Source of the DNA: Crossaster papposus
Lineage: Eukaryota; Echinodermata; Asteroidea; Velatida; Solasteridae
Assembly (NCBI GenBank): GCA_037893245.1
Contig: JBAIAA010001121.1
Coordinates: 62,001 to 126,000, forward strand
Length of the DNA stretch: 64,000 nt
Direction: 5' to 3'
Below the pieces are notes generated by a model. That model was not told the origin of the DNA and did not search any database. It saw nothing but the letters and a program-made list of their open reading frames with translations. The translations under genes were made by a program, and so were the position numbers. Positions 24,601-39,600 of this stretch are shown in pieces (within the stretch, counting starts at the first letter, position 1; each line of letters begins with the position of its first letter).

Positions 24601-27600
24601 CGAGTAGCTTATCAACAGCTATTGATTTCGTGCGCGCTGAAACAATATTGACCACTCTACATAGTCATACGACAAACACCTCAAAATAACAACCCGAACC
24701 GATTCTGAAGGCTGGGCTCACGACTGGAGTCCCATACGGCTAGCCTAGTAGTAGCAAAATCAAAATCCACGTCCGTAAGCTGCAAGCCGCAAAAATACAG
24801 CGCGAACAGCGACCTCACGTGGCCACTATTTTATGCAAATCAACTAAAGACAACCGAACGCCTTGTTCAACCATTCGTGTGAGGTTTTGGGGTTGGTGCT
24901 CATTATGCTAATGGTAATAGCCTAAGCTGATCTTTAAAATCGTTTTCTTATTGGTCCATCGTTGCGTAGAAAATGCACATTTAGAGTCAGCGGGGAAAGG
25001 TTATAACACGGTTAAGCTAAAAATATGTACAGCTATCCTGTTGGGACATGAATTTAATCCCAATCTAGCGTATGGAGCGGTATAGACGACACTCGCTAAA
25101 GGTGCTGTAAATACACCGTTCTTTCTTCATCTACTTGACAACGTAAACGGTAGACACAAAATCAAAGGTTTTGTTGAATGAACCGCGAGAGTTATCACTA
25201 TCGATCTGTCTTGTTTTGACATAATTGCGCTCTTAGGTATATAAAGCTAATTGGTATTTCATTCTTTGTTGGTTAGTTTCTCGTCTGCTGACTGACAACT
25301 GCTCGTCTGCTGACTATCTTTGCGATAAGGCTTTTTTTGTTTAAATGGACGGGGTTTTATAGGGGAGCATATCTAACTTAGAAATGCGTTGGTATTAGTT
25401 CCGGCTCGAGTCAACACAGTGTCGATTTCATGTCCACATCGCAACAGTAGTGGACACCACTTATACAATGCTTCGATTTAATATCGGAGTAAGATGAACC
25501 GGTATCGATTTTATCTACCGTAATTCAGACGCAATAGAGTCGATTTTAAGTTTAATTCTGCCAAGCTGATTTAAATGCACACAGGTGTCGATCAATGTTC
25601 AATTCAGATACACGAACAATTTCGATTTTATATCAATGTCGGATCGACGAGTGTCGATTCTCTCGTTTGAGTCTGAATAATGTTGTATAATAATGAATCC
25701 AAACTAGAGCCTTCAGAGGGCGCTATTTACCATACTTACGAGAAGTCTGCACATAATTCATACAGTACGATCGTTCCTAATTAGTACAGCACATAAAATA
25801 AACCTATAAGTACATGAAATAGGTGTCTTCAAATCTCGCAGGGGTTGTAGTCTTTGAACGGCAAGCACCGTGAAATCACGTGAGAATTCAAGCTTGGCGT
25901 TATGCACCTTTATGTTTGTTTTAAGTTGTGAAACAGCATGTATTAAAATGTGAATCATGTTCAAAAAATATCTGTTTGTTACACAAAAAATGGTAAAATT
26001 ACACAGAATATTATGGTAAAATGAAAAAAACAAATAATCGATTAATACATAAAGCCACCTGCCAAAACCGTTTAAAAACAAGCTTTATAATCACAATAAA
26101 ATATCAAAAATTCATCCATACATTTGTGTTTTAAATTTATTTTGTAAATGGGCAATAATACTCTGTGTACGCTAACCCTATAGCTCGGGCTATGAAACTC
26201 CATTGGTAGACGGCCTACGCTGACGATCTAGGGGACTATTATAATATACAGCTAAAACAAATATGACCCAACCGGCCATTACGTGCGTCAAGCAAGTTTA
26301 TCTCGACTGAATACAAATATAAAACAGGGATGAGACGAGACTAATGAACGCCAAGGACACAAGATCCGCTAAGACTACTTCCATGTTTGTCGGATGTCCG
26401 GTTTCCATGGTAACTTGACGTACTGTCTTCACGCCAACGCAGCGTTATGGAACTATGGAACAGTGTCTTCATAATATTGTGTTCGTTTGCGGTTTTCATG
26501 TTGCGAGTTAGTGATGCCCCGAGGCCAGTCTGCAAAGTGGCTTGAATTAGAAGGAGGTCATTGGAAAGAAATCGTAGGCATGGAATCGGTATGACTCGAC
26601 TAGAAGGTACGGCAGTGTAGTAACTCATATCAACTCGAATTAAATAACAGAGCGCCCTCTGTTGGTGTGGCATTTACCAAATCATCTAAGGAATCATACC
26701 GTACAAAGACTAGCTACACAGTATAACATACAAACAAGGCCATCGGTATTGTGCCTGTGATGTCTACACAATTATGTTTTTTACAATTTAAACATAAATT
26801 ACGCCATTGTAAAAAAAAATATCAAAAATGCTAATGTGATTAAATTCTGTCTTATGATAGAAGTGTAACAAACAATAACAACAACAACAACGCCATTTAA
26901 GTCCAACTTTGTGATTTTGCGCAATGTGGAAGTATATGTTACAATCTCCACTGCATTATGAAACAAAAACTCAAAGTTTGTACATGTATTTGTTTAAAAT
27001 GCAAAGCCATTGTAGACAATCTCAGGGTAATGAACAAACACAAAACAACACTATGTATAGCCGAAGCGCCATTATGGTCAGACCCCACATTTTACAAAAA
27101 CAAACTCCGTTAAAAAGTAACAGCATTTCTGTTACTTTTATATTGCTTGAGGTGAATTTGCATACAATAGTGTTACAAGAACAACACCAATGGCTAAACT
27201 CTAGGTTTTGTATAGAACTGTTGAAAAATCAACGTCATTATAGACAAAATCCACATGGCATCCGTTAAAATGCAAAGTCGTCATAACCACACTGCATTTA
27301 CTAATGCATGTCAATTGCACGCTATGAACCGTAGAACCAATCAACATGACGAAGTCGTTAACAAACCATTCACCCTGGTATCAATACGACGCAGATGACT
27401 GATTGCGGTTAGTGTATCCCTGGGCGACAGATGAAACAGTTCCGTAGTGTGGATACATGTTGCAACGGTGTAAGGGTACACCTGCCAGATAACTTGGTTC
27501 AAAGTCGAGTCTGGTTTGAAATTAACACTTGCTATTTCACGTGGAAAAAGAAGTACACAGAGCAATCTATATACCATTTGTTAATGTTGGTACGATTCGT

Positions 27601-30600
27601 TTTTAACTTATCATTCTGTCTGAGAAAAAGATAATTTCCGATTTTCATCATTTCAGATTATATAATTATACATGTGAATCCGCAAATTGTCTCATTAGGT
27701 CCTGGAACAAAAATTTGCCATACAAAAAAACAATACTCGGCGTCTATATAACTCACTAAAAAGGCGTTTGTGAAATTGGGGAAAAGGACAACGAATGTTT
27801 TCTGATCACTTTGAAAAATAATACAAAATGAGCTAAGTGAACCTGGAAGACATGCAACAAGTTGGGGAGATTAATACACCATGGAAAGGGAAATGGGGTG
27901 GAGGGTGTGAAGTGTCTAATAGTATAATCACAAAATGCAAGTCGTCTTGCTTGCTTGGAGAACAAACAAATTTACACCAAAAAAGTAAAATGAGAGTAGT
28001 TACAAGTTAATACAATTACTTGATTCTCGCTTATTTCAGCGTTCGATTTGTACAATTCTGATCAGTAAACCGGCCTTTACGTATATAGTTAATATTGGCA
28101 GTTGTAAATTGGGTAAAAATTTGAAAATTTTCACGGCAAACTATCTTGGCTGTCCTTTTGTCATATAATTTGTTTTAGGCAAACGATATAATTGTGTTTC
28201 AACTGAATAGAATAACCAAGGCTGTTGATCTAATATTGAACTAAGGGCGTTTTTGTAGATTTCTAACTAAGTTTGTGTTGTTGGTAAGTGGAATGTTGGC
28301 TTTTGGTGTGCTTCCCTTTACCGCGATCTCCTCTCATACAAGGGGAAATGTAAACTCATTTGTTTTATTCTATTCGATTCGTTCCTTTCTATCCCCGCAC
28401 ACTTTTCTTTGTAGACTTTTAACAGTAGAGTGGCTTTCATTATTGGCGACAAGGATAAGAACAAAAGAAACTTACTTACGTTACATCCTGCAACCTGAAA
28501 AAGACGCTATACCTCTGAACTCTGCAACTTAATGTTCTGCCGTGTCAAACGACGAGAACGGAGACTAACTCCGTAAGGTTTGTTTAGCTTGAGAGAGAAA
28601 CACGAAGATAGACTTTGTCTTCGAGAAGCAAGTCGGCTTAACAAAGTCGGTAGGGACTATCCGTCGCGGCTTGTCTCACGCCGAACCGCGTCCATGCATG
28701 TGCCATTTTATTGGCTTTCCCGCGAGCCTAAACGACTTCGCGAGTCATTAATCGTCTAAGAATTGATGCGCGCCACAAACTTGGGACATAGAGTTTCAAG
28801 CAATCGTGAAATGATTTGGACATGATGTTTTGCAGACGCTACACGTATCAAGTCTGTTCCCCCACTGACCTGTATCACCTTGTGCGGATTGGATTTCCAA
28901 TTTGCCTTAATGGCAACTCCCGTTTCCCGCCCATAAGTGAAAGCGCGCGCTCCGCGGCGAAACTTTCGAGTCAAGTAACTGATTTTACCGGTGCTTAACT
29001 ATAGCGGCCAGTGGGTCGCTATAGGTGCCAGTCGATCGTTTATTCCGGTAGGTAAAATGAAAAGGAACCGTGTTTGGCTGAAATGTCGGTGTCTAGTGCA
29101 TTTAGTATTCTAACCTTAAGTTTTGGAGTCTAGCTTGACCTAATACGCAGAAAGAAAACATTTTTTGCGATATTATTATACATCCGACGACAATAGATCA
29201 CTTAAATCAATAATATGTAAGGTTAGTTCGAGTCTAGAGATTGTACTCAGGAAATAGTTGGCAATCAATATTTTTAGCAATGTTGATCAACGAGATGGGT
29301 AATTAATTTAAGGTGTATAGTTATAGCTCACATAATGTGAATAATATTTTAACTAATTTGACTAATATTTAACTAATCGGAAAGAAGTCCCTAGTGGAAA
29401 CAAAAGAGCATTTAACTTTCTTTTGATCTTTATTTTCTTATATGTTAAGATTGAAGTTGTCGGTTGATGAAAGGGCCGGTGCATAATTATTTTCAGGTAT
29501 GAGCTTGTATGTAAGCCTGTCTGTACGAGTCTGTGACCAGTATACCCTACCAAAATGATTGAAAAACTGGAGAAAAAAAATGTAGTTAGAAAAAAACCTC
29601 AATCCTCTGACTAGACAAAAAGTGTCATGTCTTTACATCGATGAAGTCATTAATAGTATTACCAACAAAAGCAATAATTATGGCATGCATCAATTGCAAA
29701 AACAAATAGAAAAACGATAAACATCAAGATCATCTATCGACTTGTCAAACTTTCTCTTATAGCTCGTGACTTGATTTCCATGGCAACATGAATACCATCT
29801 GATTTGAATTCTTTAGGAGCGTTATTGGTATCCTACGAAGAAAGTTGTCTAAGTCGGGTTACGCCCTCGATAAAACCGACAAAATACCGTACTTTATTAC
29901 TTAAAGAAAAGAGAAAAATAAAGAATTATCGGTATATTGCGAGCAGGTATGTGCTTGAGTTGGTAGCAAGTTATAATGCGTTTCTGCCTTACTCCAGATC
30001 TAAATGCCACAAATGTGTGAGTTTTATAGCCTCTATGGTTTTCTACCCAGCATGTTAATGGGCCGTCAAGGGCCCTCTTTCTAGCCGACTTATACGACCG
30101 CCTTAAACCAATCAAAGTGGCATCTCACTGAATGTGCGAAGCCAGCGCGACTGCCTTAATAAAAGAGACCCCGGAGTCATTCCGAAGTCATCTGGAATAC
30201 TGGATAGCTCTCTCCTCCTCGCAGAAAGCTAAAGCCGAGACAGCAACGTGAGATGGCCGTGCCGCTCCCCTTACCGCTCGGCAGTATACCAATTCCCCCG
30301 CCGATACTCGTTATTGCACGGGTCGGCATTAATGCTTGGCTCCCGGTCGGATGTGACGTTAGTTCGGGCCCAAGAGTAGCGCGGGAGTCGCCGTAGTTAA
30401 AGCGCGTCTGTTTGTAGAGAGATCAAGACCTTGTGTATTGAACACACGGATATAAAGCCAGCAGTCCAATTTTCCTTGTGTGAAACCCACGCATTTTGTA
30501 ATACCTCTTTATTACAAACTAAGCCATTACCGGCTAATATTGCCGTGCATTAACAACAGAAATACGTCACGCCTGGATTTTACGGAGGACCAAGAAGGGG

Positions 30601-33600
30601 GAAATGATTTGATATTGCTGGTACGCCAGCAAACCTTTTCTATGTTAATCCAACATTACAGGGACATACCTTATTATTGTCCATTCTCAGTCACGTCTAT
30701 TGTTCTCCTGTGTTCCTATATACATCTCAACAACACGGGGCTCCTTGAATTCTTAAGTCGAACTTGTAGGGTAGCATTTTTCTATTGTTACCCTTTGTTC
30801 CCGGTACCCCATAAGACCCCATATTCAAGCAGACTGTGAAACAATTCACATACCAATGCACTGTAAGACCAGTTAGTATCCCTAACTTAAGGTTCATCTG
30901 TGAAAAATTTTTTAAGAAGCTAATTTCAACTGAATTGGGTAGGTATGGGTATGGACAACTACCCTCAAAAAAGGAAGGAGGGATAGAGGTTGGGGAATTG
31001 TTTTAATTAGAGGTCAGAGGTTATTGACCTCTGCCTAAATCACTAAAACAAAGATTTCAGCAACAAAATATGGTATATAGATGATTTTGGTGTCAAAATG
31101 CACAGGATTATGAAAGAAGGTGACATAGAATAACTACTGACCCTTAGAATAAAATCCTGACCTAAGTGATGATATGAGGAATAAACTTACACGGGGCACT
31201 AAAGGTAAACTCATTCATTTATGTTTTAATATTTTTAATAGTACAGGGGGGTGTAAACAGGGGTAAACAAGGGCACGTACATCGTGCCCTAGTAACGCCC
31301 CTTTGTGAGACGTATACAAGCAACTCAAAAGGTCTATTGCAGATGGGTTTTTGTTCAGAGATGATTCGTTAGGTAAGCCGTCAAGATTACAAGAGGGGGT
31401 CAGAAATGACGAGTGATAAAACTAAGATGCTGCATAATCGGATGGACTTGAATAACTCATCAATTCCTGCTCTGTGGCCAAACGACGTTTCCTTTTTAAA
31501 CATTTGTTAATACCAAAACATTTCAAGTTTCTGTTGTCACCCGTCTCTGTGGCGTCAAAATCTAATAGTGGGACGACAAATACTGAGTGATTGTTTTCTC
31601 TTCAATTAAACAAAAGTGAAACCTATTATTTTGGCGAAGATACATGTGAAAGAAAATGTTGTGAGCGTAGGGGATTAATACATGCACTAGCCCGCCAGCC
31701 ATCTTTCCTATAATTTACCGATTCACCAGGTCATCGCCGTCGGTTTATCCAACGTAGAGATCGGAAAGTTGGGCGCCGACAAATTCGTACCGATCTAATC
31801 TGAGTCACAAATAAAGTCACATGGTTTAAAATTAATTAACGAGTGGCAATTTGTCATCACGTGACTGGTCACCATGTGCGTACCGATTACATAACGGAAT
31901 CGGGTACACGTGCGGGTTAAACGTTGGGGTGTCCGCAATTAACTGTGGACAAAAGTAATGATAATCCAGTGACCAATGATCCGGTCAAATTGGAAGGCCT
32001 GGCGGGGAACTAAGCCTTGGAGCTTCGAATTAAGACTAGCCCGAAGATAATTATAATATATACACCGGATTCGCCTGGCGTCTGGCGGGTTTTATAATGA
32101 CGTCGCAGCTGAAATCGCACCTGTTTAGACTGAGGCAGGTAGATTGAAAGATACAAAATAATGCGAGGACTCTGAAAATTCAAACGCTTCTGGAAAGAAA
32201 AAAACCCAGATGGCTCCAATCGGCTTACAAAATGTTGTTCACCTGTTGGCTATGCCTACGAGTAGAAGTTTACTAATGCGCAATGCATATAACGAAAAGA
32301 AATAAAAGTCTGAAAATGTAATATAAAACTATATAAAAAAATTAAAGAATTACACGCCGAAAACTTAGACTTGACTTTTTAGCAAATAGGTTTTTAACGC
32401 ACAAAAACAAAATACAAGAACAGCCTGACAGAAGTTAAAATGCATTATACCCCCCCCCCCCCCCCCCCCCCCTCCCCCCCCCCCCCCCCCCCCCCCAGTC
32501 GAGCTATGTAATGTCGGTATAGGCTTTCGTATGCTGAGCCATTTTTTAATCGGGATTAGAAATACATGTATAGTAACGTTGGGCGAGTTTTAATTGCGTC
32601 CATGCCCAGCCAACTCAAAACGCGTACAGTAAAATCGAACTACTTTGTTCTCATGATGCGAAGCGTTTTCACTGACTGCAAAATGTTCCGATATATTGGG
32701 TTTGTTAACTACAAAACATTCAACTCTTACCCCGGCATTCATTTGGGTGCAGTACACAGTTCTTCAAAATACTAAGGCTACCGGTACTCAATTCTCAAGG
32801 CCAGTGTAGTAAGAGTAGGCCTATACTGCAGTTTATTCAAGCAGTAATTTGTAGTATTAGTTGACGTAAGGTTAATTATACTTATACACATGAATCTGAA
32901 CATTGTGCACATGCAAAGTTGCATATTGATCGGTAGGGGCGGGAAGACCCTGACTTACCCGTTACTGGTGGTATCCTTTTGGTATAACTCCTGATGTTCC
33001 TGATAGCAAGTACCCGATACATATGAACCAATGGGACGTTGTACTGATGTCGGTTACATCGCTAGAACTATCCACAAGGAGACATTGCCGCAAAAGCAAC
33101 CATCAATAACACAAGACGACAGCCTAGAAAAGAAAAGAAACAACACCATATACAGAAGAACGTGAAAATCGACACGAGCAAAGTCTAAGTGAGCAAATTG
33201 GCGTCATTCAACTATACAGCCGCCAGTCCTGCACAATAATGTGATAACAATGTCGCCAACTGATTTATAATTCACACATTTCCGTCACCGTGAATTAAAT
33301 TTTGCCAATTGCACCAAATTGCAGTCCAATTAACTTAGTATAGACACATATTACTCGATAGTAATATTATTGCCAAATGTACTTTGTTTTGATCAACACG
33401 TTTCAGCAAAAAAAAGACCAAATAGCGTGTAAAAAAAATTATTTATAGTTTCATTAATTCCATCCCTGCTAGTCAAAATAAACGTTTTTATATATCTTTG
33501 AGTGAATTGTGTAATTTTATTTATTTGTGAAAAATATTTAAAACAAAGAAATGAATCTTACCTCGTATAAGACACCTTAGTTAAGCACCATTTTGATGAA

Positions 33601-36600
33601 AACTAAGATAGTTGTCTTTTCAAAACAGTTCAATAAACATCCCGCCCAAAATATTGGATCACTATCTTCAGCAAGGTCCCATCTTTCCATCACATGACTA
33701 TAAACCTGAAGTGACTGTCACAATCGCGTTGAGGGCAGCTGGTTTTGTTCTGAGGGTCGAAGAGGGAAAAAAGGAGAAGAAAGTGCAGAGAATAAAAGCA
33801 AGTTATAATTTCAAGTGCCCGGAGAGGTGTCCGTCATTCAATTACCACGCAAGTTGCAGAGGGACGGATTTTGAGCCACTCATGGGGATACCCGAGTCGA
33901 TTCAACCCGTCGCACGTGTACGTCTGAACACGACAAAGCACGCCAAGTCCGCGGAAGAGCCACCGGAGTCAAATGTCACAAGTTGTTTCTGGTTTCGTTC
34001 GTGATTTGTAGTGGTCGGTCCACCCTTCTGGCCCAATTCATCTCGCAGCAGGTCAATTAGAAGATTGGAGATTAATCGCGCTGACAGATTTGATTCTGCA
34101 GGCAAGGAAATTTCTGATCGTTAAAAGCACCTTTAAATACGAATGCCGTTTTCGATAGGAAAAATCCTGGATTTCGGAATATTTAAGTAGATAGACCTTA
34201 AACGGCGGTAAACGGCGGCGGTCACATTGCTCGGTATTGGTTTCGACTTGAGAGTAAATCTCCAATTATGCCCAGCTTTACTGGCGATTTTATAAAGGAT
34301 ATTATATTTCCGGAACGGCAGGTCTTCATTCGGTGGGGGTAATATGTATTTATCTTGTCTGATTACATTGAATCAACGTGGCGGTAATTTGATTTGCAAA
34401 GCTTTTAGTTAAAGATTACTAACTTTTGTTGAAGAAGACTAACTTACTTGGTTTTTCTGCGAGTATTTTCGGCTGCCGTTTTTTGTTTTGTTAGCTTGTT
34501 AATAAGAATGGCAGTTTAAATGGTTTTACGTCTTCGGTGTTAGAAGATTTATAAGCGGAATGGATTCTTAAGAGAGACACTTATGGCCAGGGAGTGTTGT
34601 CATCAACAGAACGCCGGGTATATCAAGCGAAACTAGTCCAGACTTGACCAGAATATTATTCAGTCTAACCATTTGTAACCTCCTAAAATTAACCATACAA
34701 TTATGTTTAATATATTTTGTGTTTGTACCGCATATAATGTGCAAACTATATACCGACGACAGTCGTACCATTGCATTTACAATTTGTTAGGTCAACAGAA
34801 ATGTGCTCGTTAATTTTAAACCAGAAACAGGTTTTTAGGTGTGTACATTATTTCTCGATGCATGGTGCTCAAAACGTGCACATGACAAATGTCCACATTA
34901 ATGGCAAGGTACAGTTGTATTGGTATAACCTAAAGTTTAATCAATAGAGGGCGCCCTAGGGTAAACACTCGCCAGTTTTGCACGCATTTCATATTGATTA
35001 TTTTGGTTGCAAAAAGCCTAGAAGTCCAAAGTGATATGATTTGTTTGTGAAGTGGAGCGGACGAAATGTTAAGACAAGACATAATCGAAGTAGGTTAAAT
35101 AGCTTCGGCTAGGCCGCGAATTGTTTTGAATTTCCCAAACTACACCCGAAGGGATGGATTGTTAAGTGCCTCTTTACGCACGCATATTATAATATGTATC
35201 TTCATGCAACGAATAAAGGTAAATAATAATAATAATAATAATAATACAATAAAAGTTTGTCGTCAGTGTGCATTGCGTGGAGATTATATATTGTGGATTC
35301 CAAACCTCGACGTTACTGATTTTTAAGTCCGATTTAAATAATGTTCCAAATTTGCGGCTTTGGATTTTATTTAATGACAAATTCTGAAATTTCATAAGGT
35401 TCATTTTGAATATTTTAAAAGAGATTAAATAAAGTTCGACATGTCATTACGTAAACCCCTTTCGGGTGTCGTGGGGGGGGGGGGGGTCTCCGTATACAAG
35501 ACATACCGATAGGCCGGCTGCACGTAACTAGAGAGAAATCAATGACGATAATATTAAACGGAGCGTTCTAGAAGGTAGAGGAATTGGGTTATAAGAGCAC
35601 ATGCAGTGACGGAAGTCCGTGGAAGCACGGAATAGACCCGCAGCAGGTACAGGTTTCTTACGGGGTGAGCCTGGCGTCTGTCTAGTGTCACTGCTATCGA
35701 TTCATTGTCTCCGCTTGCTACGTCCTACGTACGACGTAATGCAATAGCACGTATCACGCTCGCTTACACGCTGCAACGGTATACCCAGCGAAATCGAGCG
35801 CCCACTCCCACCAAATATTGAGCTTGTTCTGCATGTCACAGGACCAGACGACAGCATGGTGCTATACCGCGATCATAACATTTTCTCGCTAAAAAGTGCG
35901 AATTAATTTCAGGAGAGTAATAAGAAAGAGGAAAAAAACTGGTGAAAATGGTTTCTTAGGAAGGTGGAGACTCGACGGTTTTGTGTTGCTTTGTAGTTTG
36001 GAGTGCATGCTTACGCGCCTCGAGGGAAGTCCACACTCGATTGCTTGTCTGTTAATTGATGCTCAGGGCAACAGTTTGCATTTAGATGAGTAGCCTTATT
36101 TCAAGACAAGGTACTGCCTGTCATTGATAGTTCCGTATGCTCCATCACTGCCATCATTAGCTTCATGGGACTTGGAGGCCGTGGGCGGTCTTCGTGCAAA
36201 CTCTATCTTCAACCGAGACACTTTCTTTTAAAAAAAATCTGTGATTTTGAAGTTGCGTGTGGTTGAAAACAACTTAACGACAAAGCCTATACACATCCCT
36301 GAGCCACAAATCTATTTCCATCACCTTTATAACCAATGTATATACAATAGCTTAGTTTTTCCTGCAGAATCTACAGGAGACATGATTGTAAATAACGCAT
36401 TATCTTGTACACAGTAACACAAAAAGTTGAACAAAAAGTAATTGCTCTTTCGTTGGACAATTTGTGACCCGTTCCGACGAAACACACAACTTTAAACAGG
36501 TCAGCGTCCGTAAATATTAACTTCAAAATTTGAATCCCCTAACCCATCTATTTATCGAGTTCGTCTGAAACTAAGTCAAGAAACCAGACTGCAAGAACAG

Positions 36601-39600
36601 CACCATTTGTCAGCTATGAACACAACACTTTAAAAAGGTCAGCGTCACAATATTTACCATAAATTATGAATCTCTTAATCCATCCATTTTCGAAAATTAC
36701 AGCAAAAGCAAATGGTGTATATATACCTTGGCCGCTTGGTGGCGGTAGAGACCTTTTTGTTGTTTACGTAAACGCTGCCCGATTGTGTGACTTGACAAAA
36801 TAAGTCAATGCATTATATTGAAACAACATTTCAGTATGCGTTGCTTTAAACCCATCAGTCACGCCGCTGTGGTTTGGGTGATCTGCACCACTAGGCAAGA
36901 CATTATTCAATTGGAAATAATACAAATGTTTTTCGCTACACATTAACCGAAGTGATTAATTAGTGCGTTCGTTTCGTGCGAAATCAGAAACACGAATTGC
37001 GCGGGCGTTTGAGGAAAAGGCCACGATTGCGTGCACGAACTGTCCATTGCACGCAAGGCAAAATAGTTGAAATGATGCATGGATGCGGTTTTAGAGTAAG
37101 GGTTGTGTCGAGTGAGCAAGGTTACATTGAAAGCTTTTAAGAGGGAACTAGGCCTTCACTTAGTTATTTTTTAATTTAAAGATGTATCCTTCCTTTACTT
37201 CTTGTGGGGTCGTCAAACACAAGTGAAAAAGATAAATAATCATGTAATAACCGCTAAAAAAATAAAAATAATAGGAAGAATAAATATTAGGTATTGACAA
37301 TGTATTTACTGAGATAAACTCCAATAATGGGAACCAAGATTCTGGCAGGGAGAAGCATTACACAAAATTGTGCGAAAAATATTTGTTACTTTATTACGAG
37401 GAGAGAAACTCGGGAAATAATCTGAGGTGTATCGAATGTGAGGTGATAAACATATCGCTTGTGCTGACTAAAATATAAAACAAGTCGGCCAGATTTATAA
37501 TTTTAACAGTAAAATATGGGTATGAGAGTTTTATTTAATACATTCGGCAAGAAACGACCCACGCTAAACTCAGTATCCTGCGGATAAACATCGCCCTATC
37601 CCTGCGTGTCGCCCACACATAGTCACAAAGCAACAGATATTCCGGATGGTGAAGTCAAGTGCCAAGAATAGCCGACAGATACCGTTCATTAATGATGACA
37701 TGCCGCGCCCTGTATCTCGTCCTACAAAACGTCTTCTCGACTAGCTGACATCTTGAGCCGCTTGTTGTTTTCTGAAGTGGCGTTTCGATTTCGGAATCGA
37801 GACCGCATTTGGCCAACTTGAGGTGCAAGAAACCGACTCGGATTTCTCAAAATATGCGCAGTCGCTGTTAAAAAATCGGCCCCGACGCTAATTCAACCTT
37901 TAGAGATTGAAGTGCCCTTACTTAGGATAATAAAGTTAAAATGTAACCATCTTATCTAGCCGATAGTATGCAGTGTCACATAATACCTCATCGTACGCAC
38001 TTGACAAGTTGTTGCTTTTGAGGTGAAGAGGGCGTAATCATTCACATGGAAAATTACAATACGTTTGTAATTAACCTTTGAAATAAAACCACCAAGTACA
38101 GGTTATACATCGAATTATATTTGACATTGCTGTATCGAATCAGACAAATAGGAAACACGTTTTCCACCAAGTGGTCGCTATTGGAAACGAGGTTGAAAAT
38201 TAAATAAGCAGGGGACGATGTTGTGAATACACCTAGAATGGTTCGAACTATTACTTTAAAACACAAGTTCGATAATTGATCTTGCTTGTCCAAACGCCAG
38301 ATAATAGTCAAGTGCCCAAATCAGCTCTTTCTATTGGTCGAATCACACAAGGCAGAAATAAACATGGCGCAGCCAAAACTGGGTTATTGTGCTGACCTCC
38401 CCTCGTTGATCCCGTACCCTCTAGGCAGATTGTAAAAAACAGCGTACCGCGGGGAACCAGCCTGTCTTTTTTGTAACTCCTTCTGGTAACCAAAGCAACC
38501 ATCTTTTCATGAAATAGAACTCGTCAGAAATCATTTGGGATTCCCGAGGCCTCAGCGGCCGACTCATTCGTATTTGCAATCGTTTTTCCTCCCGTGATCC
38601 AAGAAATTTCTAGACTTATAACTTGATCCGATCCCAGCCATTTACGTAGTCCTCTTTCTTCCCCGTGTTGCTCGCAGCATCACATCTCATCTCTTTTTTC
38701 TTTTTGTAGGAGAGAGGGGGGGGGGGTTGGAGCCGGCAGCTATGTAAACTGACCCAAATTCATGTTTTTACCGACTTACTCTTTGGCAGGTGATATTTAT
38801 GTTATTTTTGAGACACCAAACGTATGCACGTTCGCCTCTTGTAAATGACACTGTCTAAAAAAACCTACACAAATTCGACTATTTCTACTGGAAAGTATTT
38901 CCAATTCATAACTATTGAACTCTTGGTAAATGGTACATTCTGAGGTCAACAAAATATAACTGCAAATGTATATGCTTTAAAACAGGGGTGCCTTTTATAA
39001 AATAGTTATCTTCATGAAGCATTAACAGTCCGCTATATATCAACAAGTAAACATTCAAACAAAAACAATTGTGTGCGATTCTGAAATTATCGTCACGTCG
39101 TCGTTGACAAAGTTTCTGCATTGAGAAGTTTTGGGTGTTGTTGACGAGTGTTCTGTTAATGTAAACGGAGTAAGACAGGGCGTAGTTTTGGGAAAGTGAC
39201 ACCAACAATCTTCTTTAATCCTTTAAAATCACACGAAACCTTACAAAGCTCAAAATGAATTAATCTTAAGACACCCGGGAGCGCTGGACTCATAAACTAT
39301 TTGGCCTGCCAGCTCGCACATTTCCCTATCAATTGCCTGACGCCCCCTCGGCCAAGGCATCTGTTATACGAACATTTCATGATTAATTTAACTTCGAACA
39401 CGGAGGCTCTGCTTACCGTGTCGGCTCACTGCCGTCACACCGTGCGTAGGTCACAGACCGACGAACGCTTAGGGCGCGGTATCCACGCCACACACTGCAA
39501 GGAGTCCGTAAAACACGACCAGTACAAAGTATAGCTACATGGTTGGAATACTAATCTGCAATATTCGCACTTGGGATTTTTGCCATAGAGAGTAATGTAT

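Noticed and set aside
33612-34004. 130-codon open frame on the + strand
   Set aside because: It begins at TTG, has no domain or good start context, and lies in a stretch better explained as possible non-coding conserved sequence.
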